Shown here piece after piece: positions 48,108 through 56,359 of a DNA stretch of 64,000 nt; position 1 is the stretch's first letter, and the number at the start of each line of letters is the position of its first letter. The position numbers and the translations under genes are program-made. Under the pieces are notes generated by a model, which worked only from the letters and a program-made list of their open reading frames with translations, did no database searches and was not told the origin of the DNA. The stretch spans positions 496,001-560,000 of the forward strand of contig NZ_JAASQS010000002.1 of the NCBI RefSeq assembly GCF_011762045.1, given 5' to 3'. The stretch comes from Rhizomicrobium electricum (lineage in GTDB: Bacteria; Pseudomonadota; Alphaproteobacteria; Micropepsales; Micropepsaceae).

Positions 48108-51100
48108 ATGGGGGTTCCCTTGACGAAAATGACGTTCAGCCTTCGCTCCTCGCTCTTTCTAGGAGCCGCAATCACGGCAACCTTGACGACGGCGCTCTCG
48201 CCGGCTGAAGCGCAATCTACGCCCGAAACCGTCGTCGTGACGGGATCGCGCATTCCGATGACGTCCAATTTGACGTCGGTCAGTCCGATACAAACCGTCA
48301 CGAACGAGCAATTCCAGGTCAAAGGCGCGACCGACGTCGCGGATATGATCAACGATCTGCCGCAGACGTTCGTCAGCAATACGAGCGACTTCTCCAACAC
48401 CAACAACCCGCTTTCGGGTCCCGGCGGCGTCACGACCGTGAACCTGCGCGGCCTTGGACCGACTCGCACACTGGTGCTGGTCAACGGCCGCCGCCTCGGT
48501 TTGGGCGACCCCAACAGCGGTAATCCCAGCGCAGCGCCCGACCTCGACCAGATTCCCGTGCCGCTGATCGAACGGGTGGAAGTCCTGACCGGCGGCGCTT
48601 CGTCGACCTACGGTTCCGACGCCGTGGCCGGCGTTGTGAACTTCATCATGAAACAGGATTTCCAGGGTGTGCAGGTCGACGCCCAGTACGGCGCCAACTG
48701 GCACCACAACTCCAACAAGTTGGCCCGTTCGACCATTGCCGACACGATCGCGAAGAAGACCCAAGGCCCCCAATCGGAAGCACCTGAAGATGTGTGGGAC
48801 GGGCGCACCATCCAGGCGTCTCTCACGATCGGCGCCAACACCGCCGACGGCAAAGGCAACGTCACGGCCTTCGTCGGCTATCGCAATGCCGATCCGGCGT
48901 GGATGAAGAACCGCGACTATTCCGCGTGCCAGATCAATATCGATTACAGTTCCGCGCTGGCGAACCGGTCTGACGCCGCCTATTGCGCAGGTTCGCCCAA
49001 CTCAAACTATTTCCAGCCCAAAACGCTGCCAGCCCAGACGGTCTATTCGATCGTCGGAAGCCAGGCTGTGCCGAGTCCTGTCGCGGGTTCAAATCCTCCC
49101 GCGTTCTTCAACTCGAACGCCTACGAAACCTTGTCGCGTCAGGATACTCGCTTCAATGGCGCCGTATTTGCGCATTACGACGTTACCGATTGGGCCAAGC
49201 CCTACGCCGAATTCGAGTTCATGGACGACCGTTCGTTCCAGCAGGTGGCACCTACCGCTCTGTTCCGCGGCGCCAATGCCTTCTCGCCGGACGGCTCCGG
49301 CAACTGGTTCGTCAACTGCGACAACCCGTTGCTCAGTGCGAGCGAAGTCACTGCGTTCTGCACCAGCCAAGGCCTCGGTGCCACCGACACTGCTCCCCTC
49401 GAAATCGGACGACGCAACGTTGAAGGCGGCGGCCGGACCAGCGACTACGAGCACCTCAATTTCCGTGGCGTGGTCGGCCTCAAAGGCGACATCAACGAGG
49501 CTTGGCATTACGACGCCTTCGGCTCGTACTACTACGTGACCGTCGACCAGAACAACGGCAACTACATCTCCAATCAGAAGGTCAATAACGCCCTGCAGGT
49601 CGTATCGGTTGGCGGTGTGCCGACTTGTAAATCGGTGCTCACCGGACAGGATCCTGCGTGCGTGCCCTATAACATCTTCACCGAAGGCGGGGTTACGCCC
49701 GACCAGATCAATTATCTCAAGACCTACGGCACGTCGCGCGGGACGCTGTCGGAGGAAATCATCGAACTCGACATCACCGGCGACCTCGGTACTTATGGCA
49801 TCAAGTCTCCGTTTGCCAGCGACGGCGTACAGATCGCGCTCGGTGCCTCGAACCGCAAAGACAAGATGACGTACGCCGGCGACGTAGCCGAGAACTCCAA
49901 CGACCTCATCGGTTTCGGCGGCGCCGTGGTGCCGATCGACAACTACATCAACGTGACCGAAGGCTACGGCGAAATCCGCGTACCGCTGGCGCAGAACCAG
50001 ATCATGGCACGCGACCTGTCGATCGATGCCGGCATCCGCTTCGCGCGCTATACCAGCGGTCACAGCCCGACGACGTGGAAGGTCGGTTTGCAGTGGGCGC
50101 CGATCGACGACATCCGCTTCCGCACCTCTTACGATGTCGCGATCCGGGCACCGTCGATCCTGGAAACGTACACGCCCCAATCGGTCACCAACACCTCCAT
50201 CGTTTCGGTCGACCCCTGCGCCTCGCCGGCAACCGCCACCCTAGAGCAGTGCATGCGGACGGGCGTAACAGCAGCACAATACGGCAACGGCACCACCACC
50301 AACTCCATCGGCCAGTGCCCGTCGGGTCAGTGCGCGATCCTGCTCGGCGGCAATCCCGAACTGTCGCCGGAAAAGTCCAAGACGTTCTCGGTCGGCATGA
50401 CGGTTACACCGACGATGGTTCCCGGCCTCACCGCGAGCATCGACTACTACAAGATCGACGTCTACAACGGCATCATCCAGGGCATTCCGATCAACATCTC
50501 GCTCAATAACTGCCTTAACACCGGCGATCCGAAGTTCTGCGGCCTGATCCATCGCACGTCGGGCGGCACGCTGTACGGCACGACGGTGGCCGGCGGCGGC
50601 TACATCGAAGGTACGTTCGTCAACTCGGGCTACTTCAACAACTCGGGTCTCGACTTCCAGGCCGATTACCAGCTGGGCCTCGACACGTTCGGGCTGGAAG
50701 GCCTCGGCGATCTCGGCTTCCACCTGACCGGCACCTACACGATGACGGCCAAGACGCAGACGCTGTCGACGGAACCAACCTTCGACTGCGCCGGACTGTT
50801 CGGCAACACTTGCGGCTCGCCGCTGCCGAACTGGCGTCATCACTTCCGCGTCAACTGGGACACACCCTGGAACGTGAACCTCGCCGTCACTTGGCGTTAC
50901 ATGGGCCCGTCGGAATACGATGCCAATCAGGCCTCGCAACCGGCGCTGTACTCCGGCAGCTTCGATGCGTTCAACAACCGCATTCCCGGCATGAACTACA
51001 TCGACATCGCTGCGACCTGGAACGTCACCGACCAGCTGCAGCTGCGCGCCGGCATGAACAACGTGTTCGACTCCGATCCGTTCATCATATCGAACAAAAT

Positions 51101-51185
51101 CACCGGCACCGGCACACCGAACGTCTACAACAACTACGACCTCCTCGGCCGTCAGGTGTTCGTGGCGGTCACCGCAAAATTGTAA
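48108..51185 (+). CDS. TonB-dependent outer-membrane receptor
   Basis: About 1025 residues from ATG 48108; TTG 48120 (after GGGGG) or ATG 48129 are equally possible. The signal peptide is MTFSLRSSLFLGAAITATLT ...SPAEA. The plug domain starts ETVVVTGSRIPMTSNLTSVS and includes VTTVNLRGLGPTRTLVLVNG RR and IERVEVLTGGASSTYGSDAV AGVVNFIMK. A long barrel follows, ending with an aromatic-poor FVAVTAKL. This belongs to the large receptors frequent in sphingomonads and relatives; several Cys pairs (for example CASPATATLEQCM, CPSGQC) suggest disulfide-held extracellular loops. The ligand is unknown; no siderophore or sugar gene is adjacent. Confidence 0.93.
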   Translation: MGVPLTKMTFSLRSSLFLGAAITATLTTALSPAEAQSTPETVVVTGSRIPMTSNLTSVSPIQTVTNEQFQVKGATDVADMINDLPQTFVSNTSDFSNTNNPLSGPGGVTTVNLRGLGPTRTLVLVNGRRLGLGDPNSGNPSAAPDLDQIPVPLIERVEVLTGGASSTYGSDAVAGVVNFIMKQDFQGVQVDAQYGANWHHNSNKLARSTIADTIAKKTQGPQSEAPEDVWDGRTIQASLTIGANTADGKGNVTAFVGYRNADPAWMKNRDYSACQINIDYSSALANRSDAAYCAGSPNSNYFQPKTLPAQTVYSIVGSQAVPSPVAGSNPPAFFNSNAYETLSRQDTRFNGAVFAHYDVTDWAKPYAEFEFMDDRSFQQVAPTALFRGANAFSPDGSGNWFVNCDNPLLSASEVTAFCTSQGLGATDTAPLEIGRRNVEGGGRTSDYEHLNFRGVVGLKGDINEAWHYDAFGSYYYVTVDQNNGNYISNQKVNNALQVVSVGGVPTCKSVLTGQDPACVPYNIFTEGGVTPDQINYLKTYGTSRGTLSEEIIELDITGDLGTYGIKSPFASDGVQIALGASNRKDKMTYAGDVAENSNDLIGFGGAVVPIDNYINVTEGYGEIRVPLAQNQIMARDLSIDAGIRFARYTSGHSPTTWKVGLQWAPIDDIRFRTSYDVAIRAPSILETYTPQSVTNTSIVSVDPCASPATATLEQCMRTGVTAAQYGNGTTTNSIGQCPSGQCAILLGGNPELSPEKSKTFSVGMTVTPTMVPGLTASIDYYKIDVYNGIIQGIPINISLNNCLNTGDPKFCGLIHRTSGGTLYGTTVAGGGYIEGTFVNSGYFNNSGLDFQADYQLGLDTFGLEGLGDLGFHLTGTYTMTAKTQTLSTEPTFDCAGLFGNTCGSPLPNWRHHFRVNWDTPWNVNLAVTWRYMGPSEYDANQASQPALYSGSFDAFNNRIPGMNYIDIAATWNVTDQLQLRAGMNNVFDSDPFIISNKITGTGTPNVYNNYDLLGRQVFVAVTAKL

Positions 51186-51206
51186 GCACTACCTTCAAAA
51201 AAGGAG

Positions 51207-51240
51207 CCCGCCAGTGCCTTCGCACTGGCGGGTTTTTCTT
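51207..51240. terminator. Strong bidirectional intrinsic terminator between TonB receptor and sppA
   Basis: CCCGCCAGTGC (51207-51217), loop CTTC, GCACTGGCGGG (51222-51232) is an 11-base perfect stem followed by TTTTTCTTT on the plus strand. The minus strand reads the same stem into CTCCTTTTTT, so it serves both convergent genes. Confidence 0.9.
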
Positions 51241-51255
51241 TGCCCGGACGGCCAC

Positions 51256-53025
51256 CTACTCGGGAATGTTGGTGGCCCGAAGCTCGATGGCACCGCGCGG
51301 CGCCGCCCGGACAGCGCGCACAGCCTCTTTCGCGATCGGTGCGTGCATCAGAGCGTTAAAGTTCGAAACCGCCTCCGCCTCTTCGCCGAGACCGAAGAAA
51401 TCTTCGATCGACTGGAAGAAGCTCTTCTGGCGCGGATAAACCTTGAAGGTCACCCGATCGCCCTTCGGAATGCCCGAAAGCTGCTTGGCGATATCGGCCG
51501 CATCCCAGAAGCCGCCGAGCTTGTCGACCAGACCCCGCTCCTTGGCATCGGTACCGGACCAGATCCGGCCGCGCGCGACGTCTTGCACCTTTTCGAGCGG
51601 CAGCTTGCGGCCCGCCGCCACCTTGCGGGTGAAGTCGTCGTAGATCACGTCGGCCTGGTGGTTCACGGACTCCCACTGTTCCGGCGTGTAGGGGTCGAGG
51701 CTCGAATTGATCAGCGCGTTCTTGCCGACGCCGACATTCTCGCCCTTGGCTCCGATCAGTCCGAGCGTGTTGCCGAACGCCACCTTGCCGGTCAGCACGC
51801 CGATCGAGCCCGTGATGGTACCCGGCTCGGCCACGATCTTGTTGGCGCTGAGCGAGATGTAATAGCCGCCCGACGCCGCCAGATAGCCCATGCTCACCAC
51901 CACCGGCTTGCCGGACGCCTGTGCCTTCTTCACCGCATCGAGAATCTGGTCCGAAGCGGACACCGATCCGCCAGGCGAGTCGACGCGCAGAATGATGGCT
52001 TTAATGTCGTTGTCTTTGGTGGCCTCGCGAATGGCCTTCGCCATGTCGTCGCCCGCGATCACGGCATCGCCGCCGAACGGGCCCTGCTTGGCGCTGCCGT
52101 TGACGATCTCGCCCGCCGCTTCGATCAAAGCGATCTGCGGGCCGCTACCAAACGAGTTGTCCGGCTTGGTGGAGAGGAACTGCGCCAGCGTCACCTGATC
52201 GGCGCCGTCGCCCGCCTTGGCCAGCGCAGCGCCGAGCGCGTCGTCGTCGTAACCGATCTTGTCGATCAGCTTGCGCTCCTTGGCGTCTTCGGTGAACTGC
52301 GGGCTGGCCTCGAACGCCGCCTTCATCGCATCGACCGCGATCTTGCGATCCTTGGCGCTGTCGGCGACCGCCACGTCGTACCAGGAGGTCAAGAGCGCCA
52401 CGAGCTGCTCGCGATCTTCCTTGGTCATGCCCGCTTCCATGTACATGTCGGCGGCGCTTTTGTACTCCTTGCGCTTGGCGATCTGCGGCTGGGCCTTGAT
52501 CTTGTCGAACACGCCCTTGAGGAAAATCTCGCCGCCGCCCGCGCCGGCCGGATAGAAGGCCGATTTCGGCTGCATCCAAATCTGGTCGCCTGCCGTGGCC
52601 GCGAGATAATCGCCAAGCCCCGAACCCTCGAAATCCTGCGCATGCACGATCACGAACTTGCCGGACGCGCGGAACTTCTTGAGCGCCGACTTGATCTCTT
52701 CCGCGCGTGCGATCGGCAGATTGCCGGACCCCACCCGCACATAGATGCCCTTCACGCGGCTGTCGCGCTCGGCGGTATCGAGGCCCAGCACGATGTCCAT
52801 CATGCTGAGCGGCTTGTTGCCGAGGCTGAACTTGGCGGGATCGGAATCAACGATCTCCTTGCGGAGGTCGAGGGTCAGCACCATGGCGCGAGGCAGTCCG
52901 TCGCTGCGGGCCATCGCGATCAGTACCACGACGATCACAATCAGAATGACCGCCAGGATGAATTTGAGAATGCCGTTCACCGCTCCGGTGACGATCGAGC
53001 CGGCCCAACGCAGAAATGCGACCAT
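51256..53025 (-). CDS. sppA: Signal peptide peptidase SppA, 67K type
   Basis: About 589 residues from ATG 53025. A single N-terminal membrane segment (GILKFILAVILIVIVVVLIA) anchors it. Tandem S49 domains follow: the first has KGIYVRVGSGNLPIARAEEI and the EYKSAADMY lysine block, where the catalytic Lys of long SppA lies; the second has ILRVDSPGGSVSASDQILDA and GYLAASGGYYISLSANKIVA with the nucleophile Ser. It degrades cleaved signal peptides in the inner membrane. The upstream frame to 53076 is not family-like. Confidence 0.93.
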   Translation of the reverse strand: MVAFLRWAGSIVTGAVNGILKFILAVILIVIVVVLIAMARSDGLPRAMVLTLDLRKEIVDSDPAKFSLGNKPLSMMDIVLGLDTAERDSRVKGIYVRVGSGNLPIARAEEIKSALKKFRASGKFVIVHAQDFEGSGLGDYLAATAGDQIWMQPKSAFYPAGAGGGEIFLKGVFDKIKAQPQIAKRKEYKSAADMYMEAGMTKEDREQLVALLTSWYDVAVADSAKDRKIAVDAMKAAFEASPQFTEDAKERKLIDKIGYDDDALGAALAKAGDGADQVTLAQFLSTKPDNSFGSGPQIALIEAAGEIVNGSAKQGPFGGDAVIAGDDMAKAIREATKDNDIKAIILRVDSPGGSVSASDQILDAVKKAQASGKPVVVSMGYLAASGGYYISLSANKIVAEPGTITGSIGVLTGKVAFGNTLGLIGAKGENVGVGKNALINSSLDPYTPEQWESVNHQADVIYDDFTRKVAAGRKLPLEKVQDVARGRIWSGTDAKERGLVDKLGGFWDAADIAKQLSGIPKGDRVTFKVYPRQKSFFQSIEDFFGLGEEAEAVSNFNALMHAPIAKEAVRAVRAAPRGAIELRATNIPE

Positions 53026-53602
53026 GGAAGTGTATCCTTCGAACGAAACGACCCATCCGGCCGCTCTGGTTCCCAATATAGGGGCGAACTGCGATTTGCG
53101 GATGTACCGGGACGCTACACCTCACGGAATATTGCGTGCTCCCGGTTAAGAATTTCGTCCTTTCCGGAGCGGAGGACCGGGATTTGCCGCCGAACCTGGA
53201 AAAGCGTCCGTCAGATGGCTCTAAGCCGTTGGGTGGACGAGATATTCTCCTTGGCGGGAACCATGAGGGGGCTGCTACCGACACACCTTCAGCAACATAA
53301 TTGTTCCGCGGATTTCTGGGGGTACCCCCGCCCTTCGTACCGTGCTGCGCGCTTGGCCGGCGGGGCACGGCAGCCATGGCAGACAGTGCTTCTTGCCGCT
53401 GCGCCTCCAGCGAAAGCAATTTCAGTCCCACGGTCAGCGCGCGGGATTTCGCGATGTAAGCCCGGATATCGGCATACAGAGCGCGGCGCTCGCGGGTGAA
53501 TTTGCCGTGCTTGTAGGCGTTGCGATTGCCGAGCGGTGCGCCGCGGCGAGCGGCTGGGCGACGTCGGCGCAAAGCGGGCGGGATGAGGACACGCTTTCTC
53601 AT
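52847..53602 (-). CDS. Uncertain ORF with conserved-looking N-terminus, probably read through into the sppA region
   Basis: The first 70-80 residues look real: PALRRRRPAARRGAPLGNRN AYKHGKFTRERRALYADIRA YIAKSRALT. A GNxNAxKHGxxT block like this occurs in short proteins of Rhizobiales and in phage terminase small-subunit-like proteins. Beyond about 53350 the sequence turns into Pro/Arg/Ser-rich text that runs across the sppA promoter and overlaps about 180 bases of sppA in another frame, so the original stop has probably been lost or frameshifted. Its ATG overlaps the stop of the next small ORF (ATGA). Confidence 0.35.
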   Translation of the reverse strand: MRKRVLIPPALRRRRPAARRGAPLGNRNAYKHGKFTRERRALYADIRAYIAKSRALTVGLKLLSLEAQRQEALSAMAAVPRRPSAQHGTKGGGTPRNPRNNYVAEGVSVAAPSWFPPRRISRPPNGLEPSDGRFSRFGGKSRSSAPERTKFLTGSTQYSVRCSVPVHPQIAVRPYIGNQSGRMGRFVRRIHFHGRISALGRLDRHRSGERHSQIHPGGHSDCDRRGTDRDGPQRRTASRHGADPRPPQGDR

Positions 53603-53856
53603 CGGCCCTCCTTTTCGAAAACGGAAGAACGTGAATTCAATTCGGCGATTTTGGCCTCAAGCCATTGCAGGCGATGAAAATTCGCCTTGCGTCTCGGCCG
53701 GCGATTTAGGGTCTTCAGCACGTCGCCAAAGCCGGCAGCCGGACGGCGTGCGCGCGCGGACAGCGACGCATCGCATAAGCGATGCGCCTCTTCCTGCGAG
53801 TGCTGCGCAGGCGCAGTGCCGCGCGTGTTTGCGGCAAGGGTGACCTCACCTGACAT
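53599..53856 (-). CDS. Hypothetical small protein next to the mobile element
   Basis: 85 residues. Its C-terminal half, AAGFGDVLKTLNRRPRRKAN FHRLQWLEAKIAELNSR, is basic and helical. No family is recognised. It overlaps the following ORF (53602) by four bases, suggesting they were a translated pair. The IS1595-type element begins about 50 bases upstream of its start, so it may have been cut off from its promoter. Confidence 0.4.
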   Translation of the reverse strand: MSGEVTLAANTRGTAPAQHSQEEAHRLCDASLSARARRPAAGFGDVLKTLNRRPRRKANFHRLQWLEAKIAELNSRSSVFEKEGR

Positions 53857-53904
53857 AGAAATTGAAGTGGGATTTCCCGCGCCGGTTTCAAGGGGAAAAG
53901 TGAG

Positions 53905-53935
53905 ACATAAATCTCAATTATCGCCTTGACATAGT
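53905..53935 (+). repeat. Left inverted repeat of the IS1595-type element
   Basis: The core CTCAATTATCGCCTTGACAT continuing AG (53913-53934) matches the reverse complement of the right end with a single mismatch over 22 bases; 26 of 31 positions match over the whole arm. The TTGACA inside reads inward like a -35 box. Confidence 0.8.
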
Positions 53936-53953
53936 ACAAAATAGGATTACATA
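53926..53953 (+). promoter_or_regulatory. Inward promoter within the left end
   Basis: A consensus TTGACA (53926-53931), 16-base spacer and TACATA (53948-53953) lie 22 bases before the transposase ATG, with AAGGAA as ribosome site (53963-53968). The -35 box is part of the terminal repeat. Confidence 0.55.
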
Positions 53954-53974
53954 GACTTAATAAGGAATAAAGTC

Positions 53975-54361
53975 ATGAATAACAATCTTTCAAACCCGAT
54001 TTTCCTCGACGCAGACAAAGCCCGCCAATGGCTTGAAGCCCGTTTATTTACCGACGAAAGCAAGCTCGACACAAAGGGCGGCGCAAGCTTCGCAGAACAC
54101 GAAACTGTCTGCCATTCGAAGAAAGAGTCTGCGCGCGGTGAAGTGAACACGAACACGGTCGAAGATTTCTTCTCAATCTTCAAGCGCGGCATGATCGGCG
54201 TGTATCAGCATTGCGATGAAAAGCATCTGCATCGCTACCTTGCCGAATTTGATTTTCGCTATAATCACCGCGAAGGCTTGGGCTTCACCGATTGGGAACG
54301 CGCCGAAGCGTCATTCCGCGGCATCGTCGGCAAGCGGCCTAACCTACCGGGCCACTCTTAA
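53975..54361 (+). pseudogene. IS1595-family transposase with in-frame internal deletion
   Basis: 128 residues where about 300 would be usual. The first ~26 residues (NPIFLDADKARQWLEARL) match the N-terminus that precedes the zinc ribbon in this family, then the sequence jumps directly to FTDESKLDTKGGASFAEHET and the ISXO2-like C-terminus VNTNTVEDFFSIFKRGMIGV YQHCDEKHLHRYLAEFDFRY. The zinc ribbon and the first catalytic Asp region are gone, so it cannot be an active transposase. Loss of the middle while keeping frame means a clean product could still be made and perhaps bind ends or interfere; that is speculation. Confidence 0.85.
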
Positions 54362-54426
54362 TGCCATCGTTTAAGGGGAATGCGGCGCGATTTTCCCGGT
54401 GGCGTGATCGCAGGAAGGATGAGTAG

Positions 54427-54750
54427 CTAATCACCGTCGTCATTTGTATCGGTTGGCTTCATCTTTTCCACAAGGCGGCTAAGATCGTAATTTGAAATCC
54501 CGGATAGCAGGTAGCCAACGGCGCCACCTAGAAGGGCTGCAGAAGTTTGCCCTTCAATTGCTCGTTCTAATGCCAAAATAACGATGGTGGGAAACAGCAT
54601 ACATACGGATGCGAATTGGATAGACCTAGCGCCTATGCCGCCGCGGCTTTTTAGTTTTGCCGCATTTACCCAACGATTGATCACTAGCCCAATTATGCCG
54701 CATGGCATTGTGAGTGCCGCGATTAATTCAACAATCTCCCTCGTGCTCAT
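54427..54750 (-). CDS. Cargo: small membrane protein of unknown function
   Basis: 107 residues. Two or three hydrophobic stretches: IVELIAALTMPCGIIGLVI, ASVCMLFPTIVILAL and AALLGGAVGYLLSGI, with a charged tail MKPTDTNDDGD. Family not recognised; size and topology would fit a membrane effector or immunity protein, but nothing shows it. Last gene of the cargo set; its start overlaps the end of a possible short ORF. Confidence 0.55.
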   Translation of the reverse strand: MSTREIVELIAALTMPCGIIGLVINRWVNAAKLKSRGGIGARSIQFASVCMLFPTIVILALERAIEGQTSAALLGGAVGYLLSGISNYDLSRLVEKMKPTDTNDDGD

Positions 54751-54913
54751 GGCGTTCCCCCTTGGCCTTTAAGCGCTTTTGCTCACCCAGCTTGCACTTT
54801 GCCGGTGTATGCATGGCAATGTCCACTGCATCCTCAAAGCGATTCCAGCACTTGGCGGGATCTTCAATTTCCGGTGACGGAGTAGGCTGTTTCTTTTCAA
54901 CGCGCCCCCTTAT
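54728..54913 (-). CDS. Cargo: possible 61-residue ORF lacking a normal start codon
   Basis: Too short and start-less for simple gene finding. In this frame the text reads VEKKQPTPSPEIEDPAKCWN RFEDAVDIAMHTPAKCKLGE QKRLKAKGERHEHEGDC and looks like protein. There is no ATG, GTG or TTG upstream; the only boundary candidate is an ATA at 54913-54911 that overlaps the TAA of the upstream gene (ATAA), preceded by AGAGGG. It could be translated by coupling, or be a decayed gene, or chance. Confidence 0.25.
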   Translation of the reverse strand: MRGRVEKKQPTPSPEIEDPAKCWNRFEDAVDIAMHTPAKCKLGEQKRLKAKGERHEHEGDC

Positions 54914-55689
54914 GCAGCCCTCTGACGTCCAAGAACCTCACGCTCTATGCGTTGCACAGCAGCCTTTTCATCGCCTTCGAATATGGGCATTGCAGTTAGT
55001 CGGTTAGATGCCTTCTGGCGCAATTTGCGTGAGACAGTTGAGTCCCGATCTAGTAACGCGACAACGGAACACGGCGTTTCAGTCTCATACGTCACAGCCA
55101 TTTGTGCCACCACGGCCTCTAACACGCGCTGTTCCGACATTGCCAAAAACACGGCAACTTTTTCGCGCCCAGCGGCCTGAATAATTAGGTCCGCAGGAAA
55201 CTCAACCTCCGGCGAAATTGCCGTGTCTTCCAATATTACCGCTCTATCACCAAGGACCGTCCGTATCGCTTTGATAGCATCCTCGCGGAATGAACTGGAG
55301 GCGCGCTCTGGCGTTAGCAGAATTAGGTCCTGCAATCGCAACAGCAATGAGACGAATTTTAGCGCCGCCGCTGGAATTTCATCTTCCGGCATGGAAAGGC
55401 TTTTCAATTCTCCGCTGTCCGCATCGTAGGAAGCCCCATATTCACCAAGCAGTTGATCTAGGGCTTCCTTCCGCGTCTTGCTCTCAAGGTCGATGCCTGC
55501 CGCCTCAATCATCGGCATGGTTGTTCCATCGTCCTCAATGCGGAAACGTCCCATGTTGTCAGGGCCGGTAACGTAAAATCCGAGGGGCTCCAGGTCAGAC
55601 AGCGTAAAGCCAGTGCTGATCGCCAGCCCCGCCTTAACGGCGCGGACGTTTAGCTGCTCGCAAAATGCCTTGCAGAGTTCACGCTTCAT
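54910..55689 (-). CDS. Cargo: DUF1828-type domain protein
   Basis: 259 residues. The first half resembles DUF1828: GRFRIEDDGTTMPMIEAAGI DLESKTRKEALDQLLGEYGA then a helical stretch (IPAAALKFVSLLLRLQDLIL). The second half (FPADLIIQAAGREKVAVFLA; VVALLDRDSTVSRKLRQKAS) looks like a separate alpha/beta domain, possibly DUF1829-like. DUF1828 proteins are scattered on mobile elements; no activity is established that I can state. The ATG overlaps the upstream gene's stop by four bases, so they are coupled. Confidence 0.65.
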   Translation of the reverse strand: MKRELCKAFCEQLNVRAVKAGLAISTGFTLSDLEPLGFYVTGPDNMGRFRIEDDGTTMPMIEAAGIDLESKTRKEALDQLLGEYGASYDADSGELKSLSMPEDEIPAAALKFVSLLLRLQDLILLTPERASSSFREDAIKAIRTVLGDRAVILEDTAISPEVEFPADLIIQAAGREKVAVFLAMSEQRVLEAVVAQMAVTYETETPCSVVALLDRDSTVSRKLRQKASNRLTAMPIFEGDEKAAVQRIEREVLGRQRAA

Positions 55690-56180
55690 AGCGGAAGCGT
55701 CCCGTCTTCGTTGTGAAGCTGGAAAAACTCGTCTGCAACCTGAAACGCCGTTCCATCATCGGAAACACCGAACACTCCGCGGCGGTGCCGACCACGCGGC
55801 TTTGGAAAGCGCCGTTGCCATTGTCCCCGCAACGAGCCTTCCGGAATTCCGTTGACGTCCCCACAAGCCCCGTGAATGTGCCAACCGGGATGCGTGCCAT
55901 GGAACTCGTATGACAACAGGACGCTCATATCGCGGTCCTGCTCCACCGCCAGTGTGGCGACGTAAGTTTCCTTGGGAAGATTGAAGCCGATAACTAGTCG
56001 GCATTTCAGTCCGCACGCTTCGAACTGGACGAGCCGCCAGCGGATAGCAGTGCCGAACTTGAGACAGCGACCGCGCCTCTTCGAAAGTGGAAATGCAGCC
56101 GGGGGCATATTGCCGGTCTGCCAATTCCCCCAGTTCGAAACGACCTTGTTCGCAGTAATGATCGTTTGCGCGCGTGTCAC
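55686..56180 (-). CDS. Cargo: hypothetical protein, first gene of the cargo operon
   Basis: 164 residues, no family recognised. Notable parts: KFGTAIRWRLVQFEACGLKC RLVIGFNLPKETYVATLAVE, LLSYEFHGTHPGWHIHGACGD (His-rich, possible metal or active site) and RHRRGVFGVSDDGTAFQVAD EFF. Soluble. It starts about 150 bases inside the right repeat, whose TTGACA could supply its -35 box. Confidence 0.55.
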   Translation of the reverse strand: MTRAQTIITANKVVSNWGNWQTGNMPPAAFPLSKRRGRCLKFGTAIRWRLVQFEACGLKCRLVIGFNLPKETYVATLAVEQDRDMSVLLSYEFHGTHPGWHIHGACGDVNGIPEGSLRGQWQRRFPKPRGRHRRGVFGVSDDGTAFQVADEFFQLHNEDGTLPL

Positions 56181-56309
56181 AGGCGCACACTAGCGTAATG
56201 CGTGTGCGGACGCGCTGCGGCAATTCGCAAGTAGTCAAGAGACGATTTGTTATAAGAAACAAGACTTTAGTCCTCAACCTTCCGTTGAGAAAATCCTCAT
56301 ATTTCAAAG

Positions 56310-56338
56310 GGATAGCAAAACTAGTCTGCTATGTCAAG
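56310..56338 (-). promoter_or_regulatory. Possible inward promoter in the right end
   Basis: On the minus strand TTGACA (56338-56333) is followed after 17 bases by TATCCC (56315-56310), a poor -10 box. It points into the cargo operon and mirrors the left-end promoter. Confidence 0.4.
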
Positions 56339-56359
56339 GTGATAATTGAGATATAAATC
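56329..56359 (-). repeat. Right inverted repeat of the IS1595-type element
   Basis: Its reverse complement reads ATTTATATCTCAATTATCAC then CTTGACATAGC, pairing with the left end at 53905-53935 (26 of 31 positions). Confidence 0.8.

Larger units (their letters stand above)
53905..56359. mobile_element. IS1595-type transposon remnant with cargo operon, bounded by inverted repeats
   Basis: About 2.45 kb between imperfect inverted repeats. Inside, in order: a transposase gene with an internal deletion (+), then on the minus strand a small membrane protein, a possible short ORF, a DUF1828-type protein and an unknown protein. The composition is AT-richer than the flanks near the ends. Passenger genes are known in parts of the IS1595 family. 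The transposase has lost its catalytic middle, so the element could move only if a relative supplies transposase. I could not find a clear eight-base target duplication beyond the visible repeats. Confidence 0.7.
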
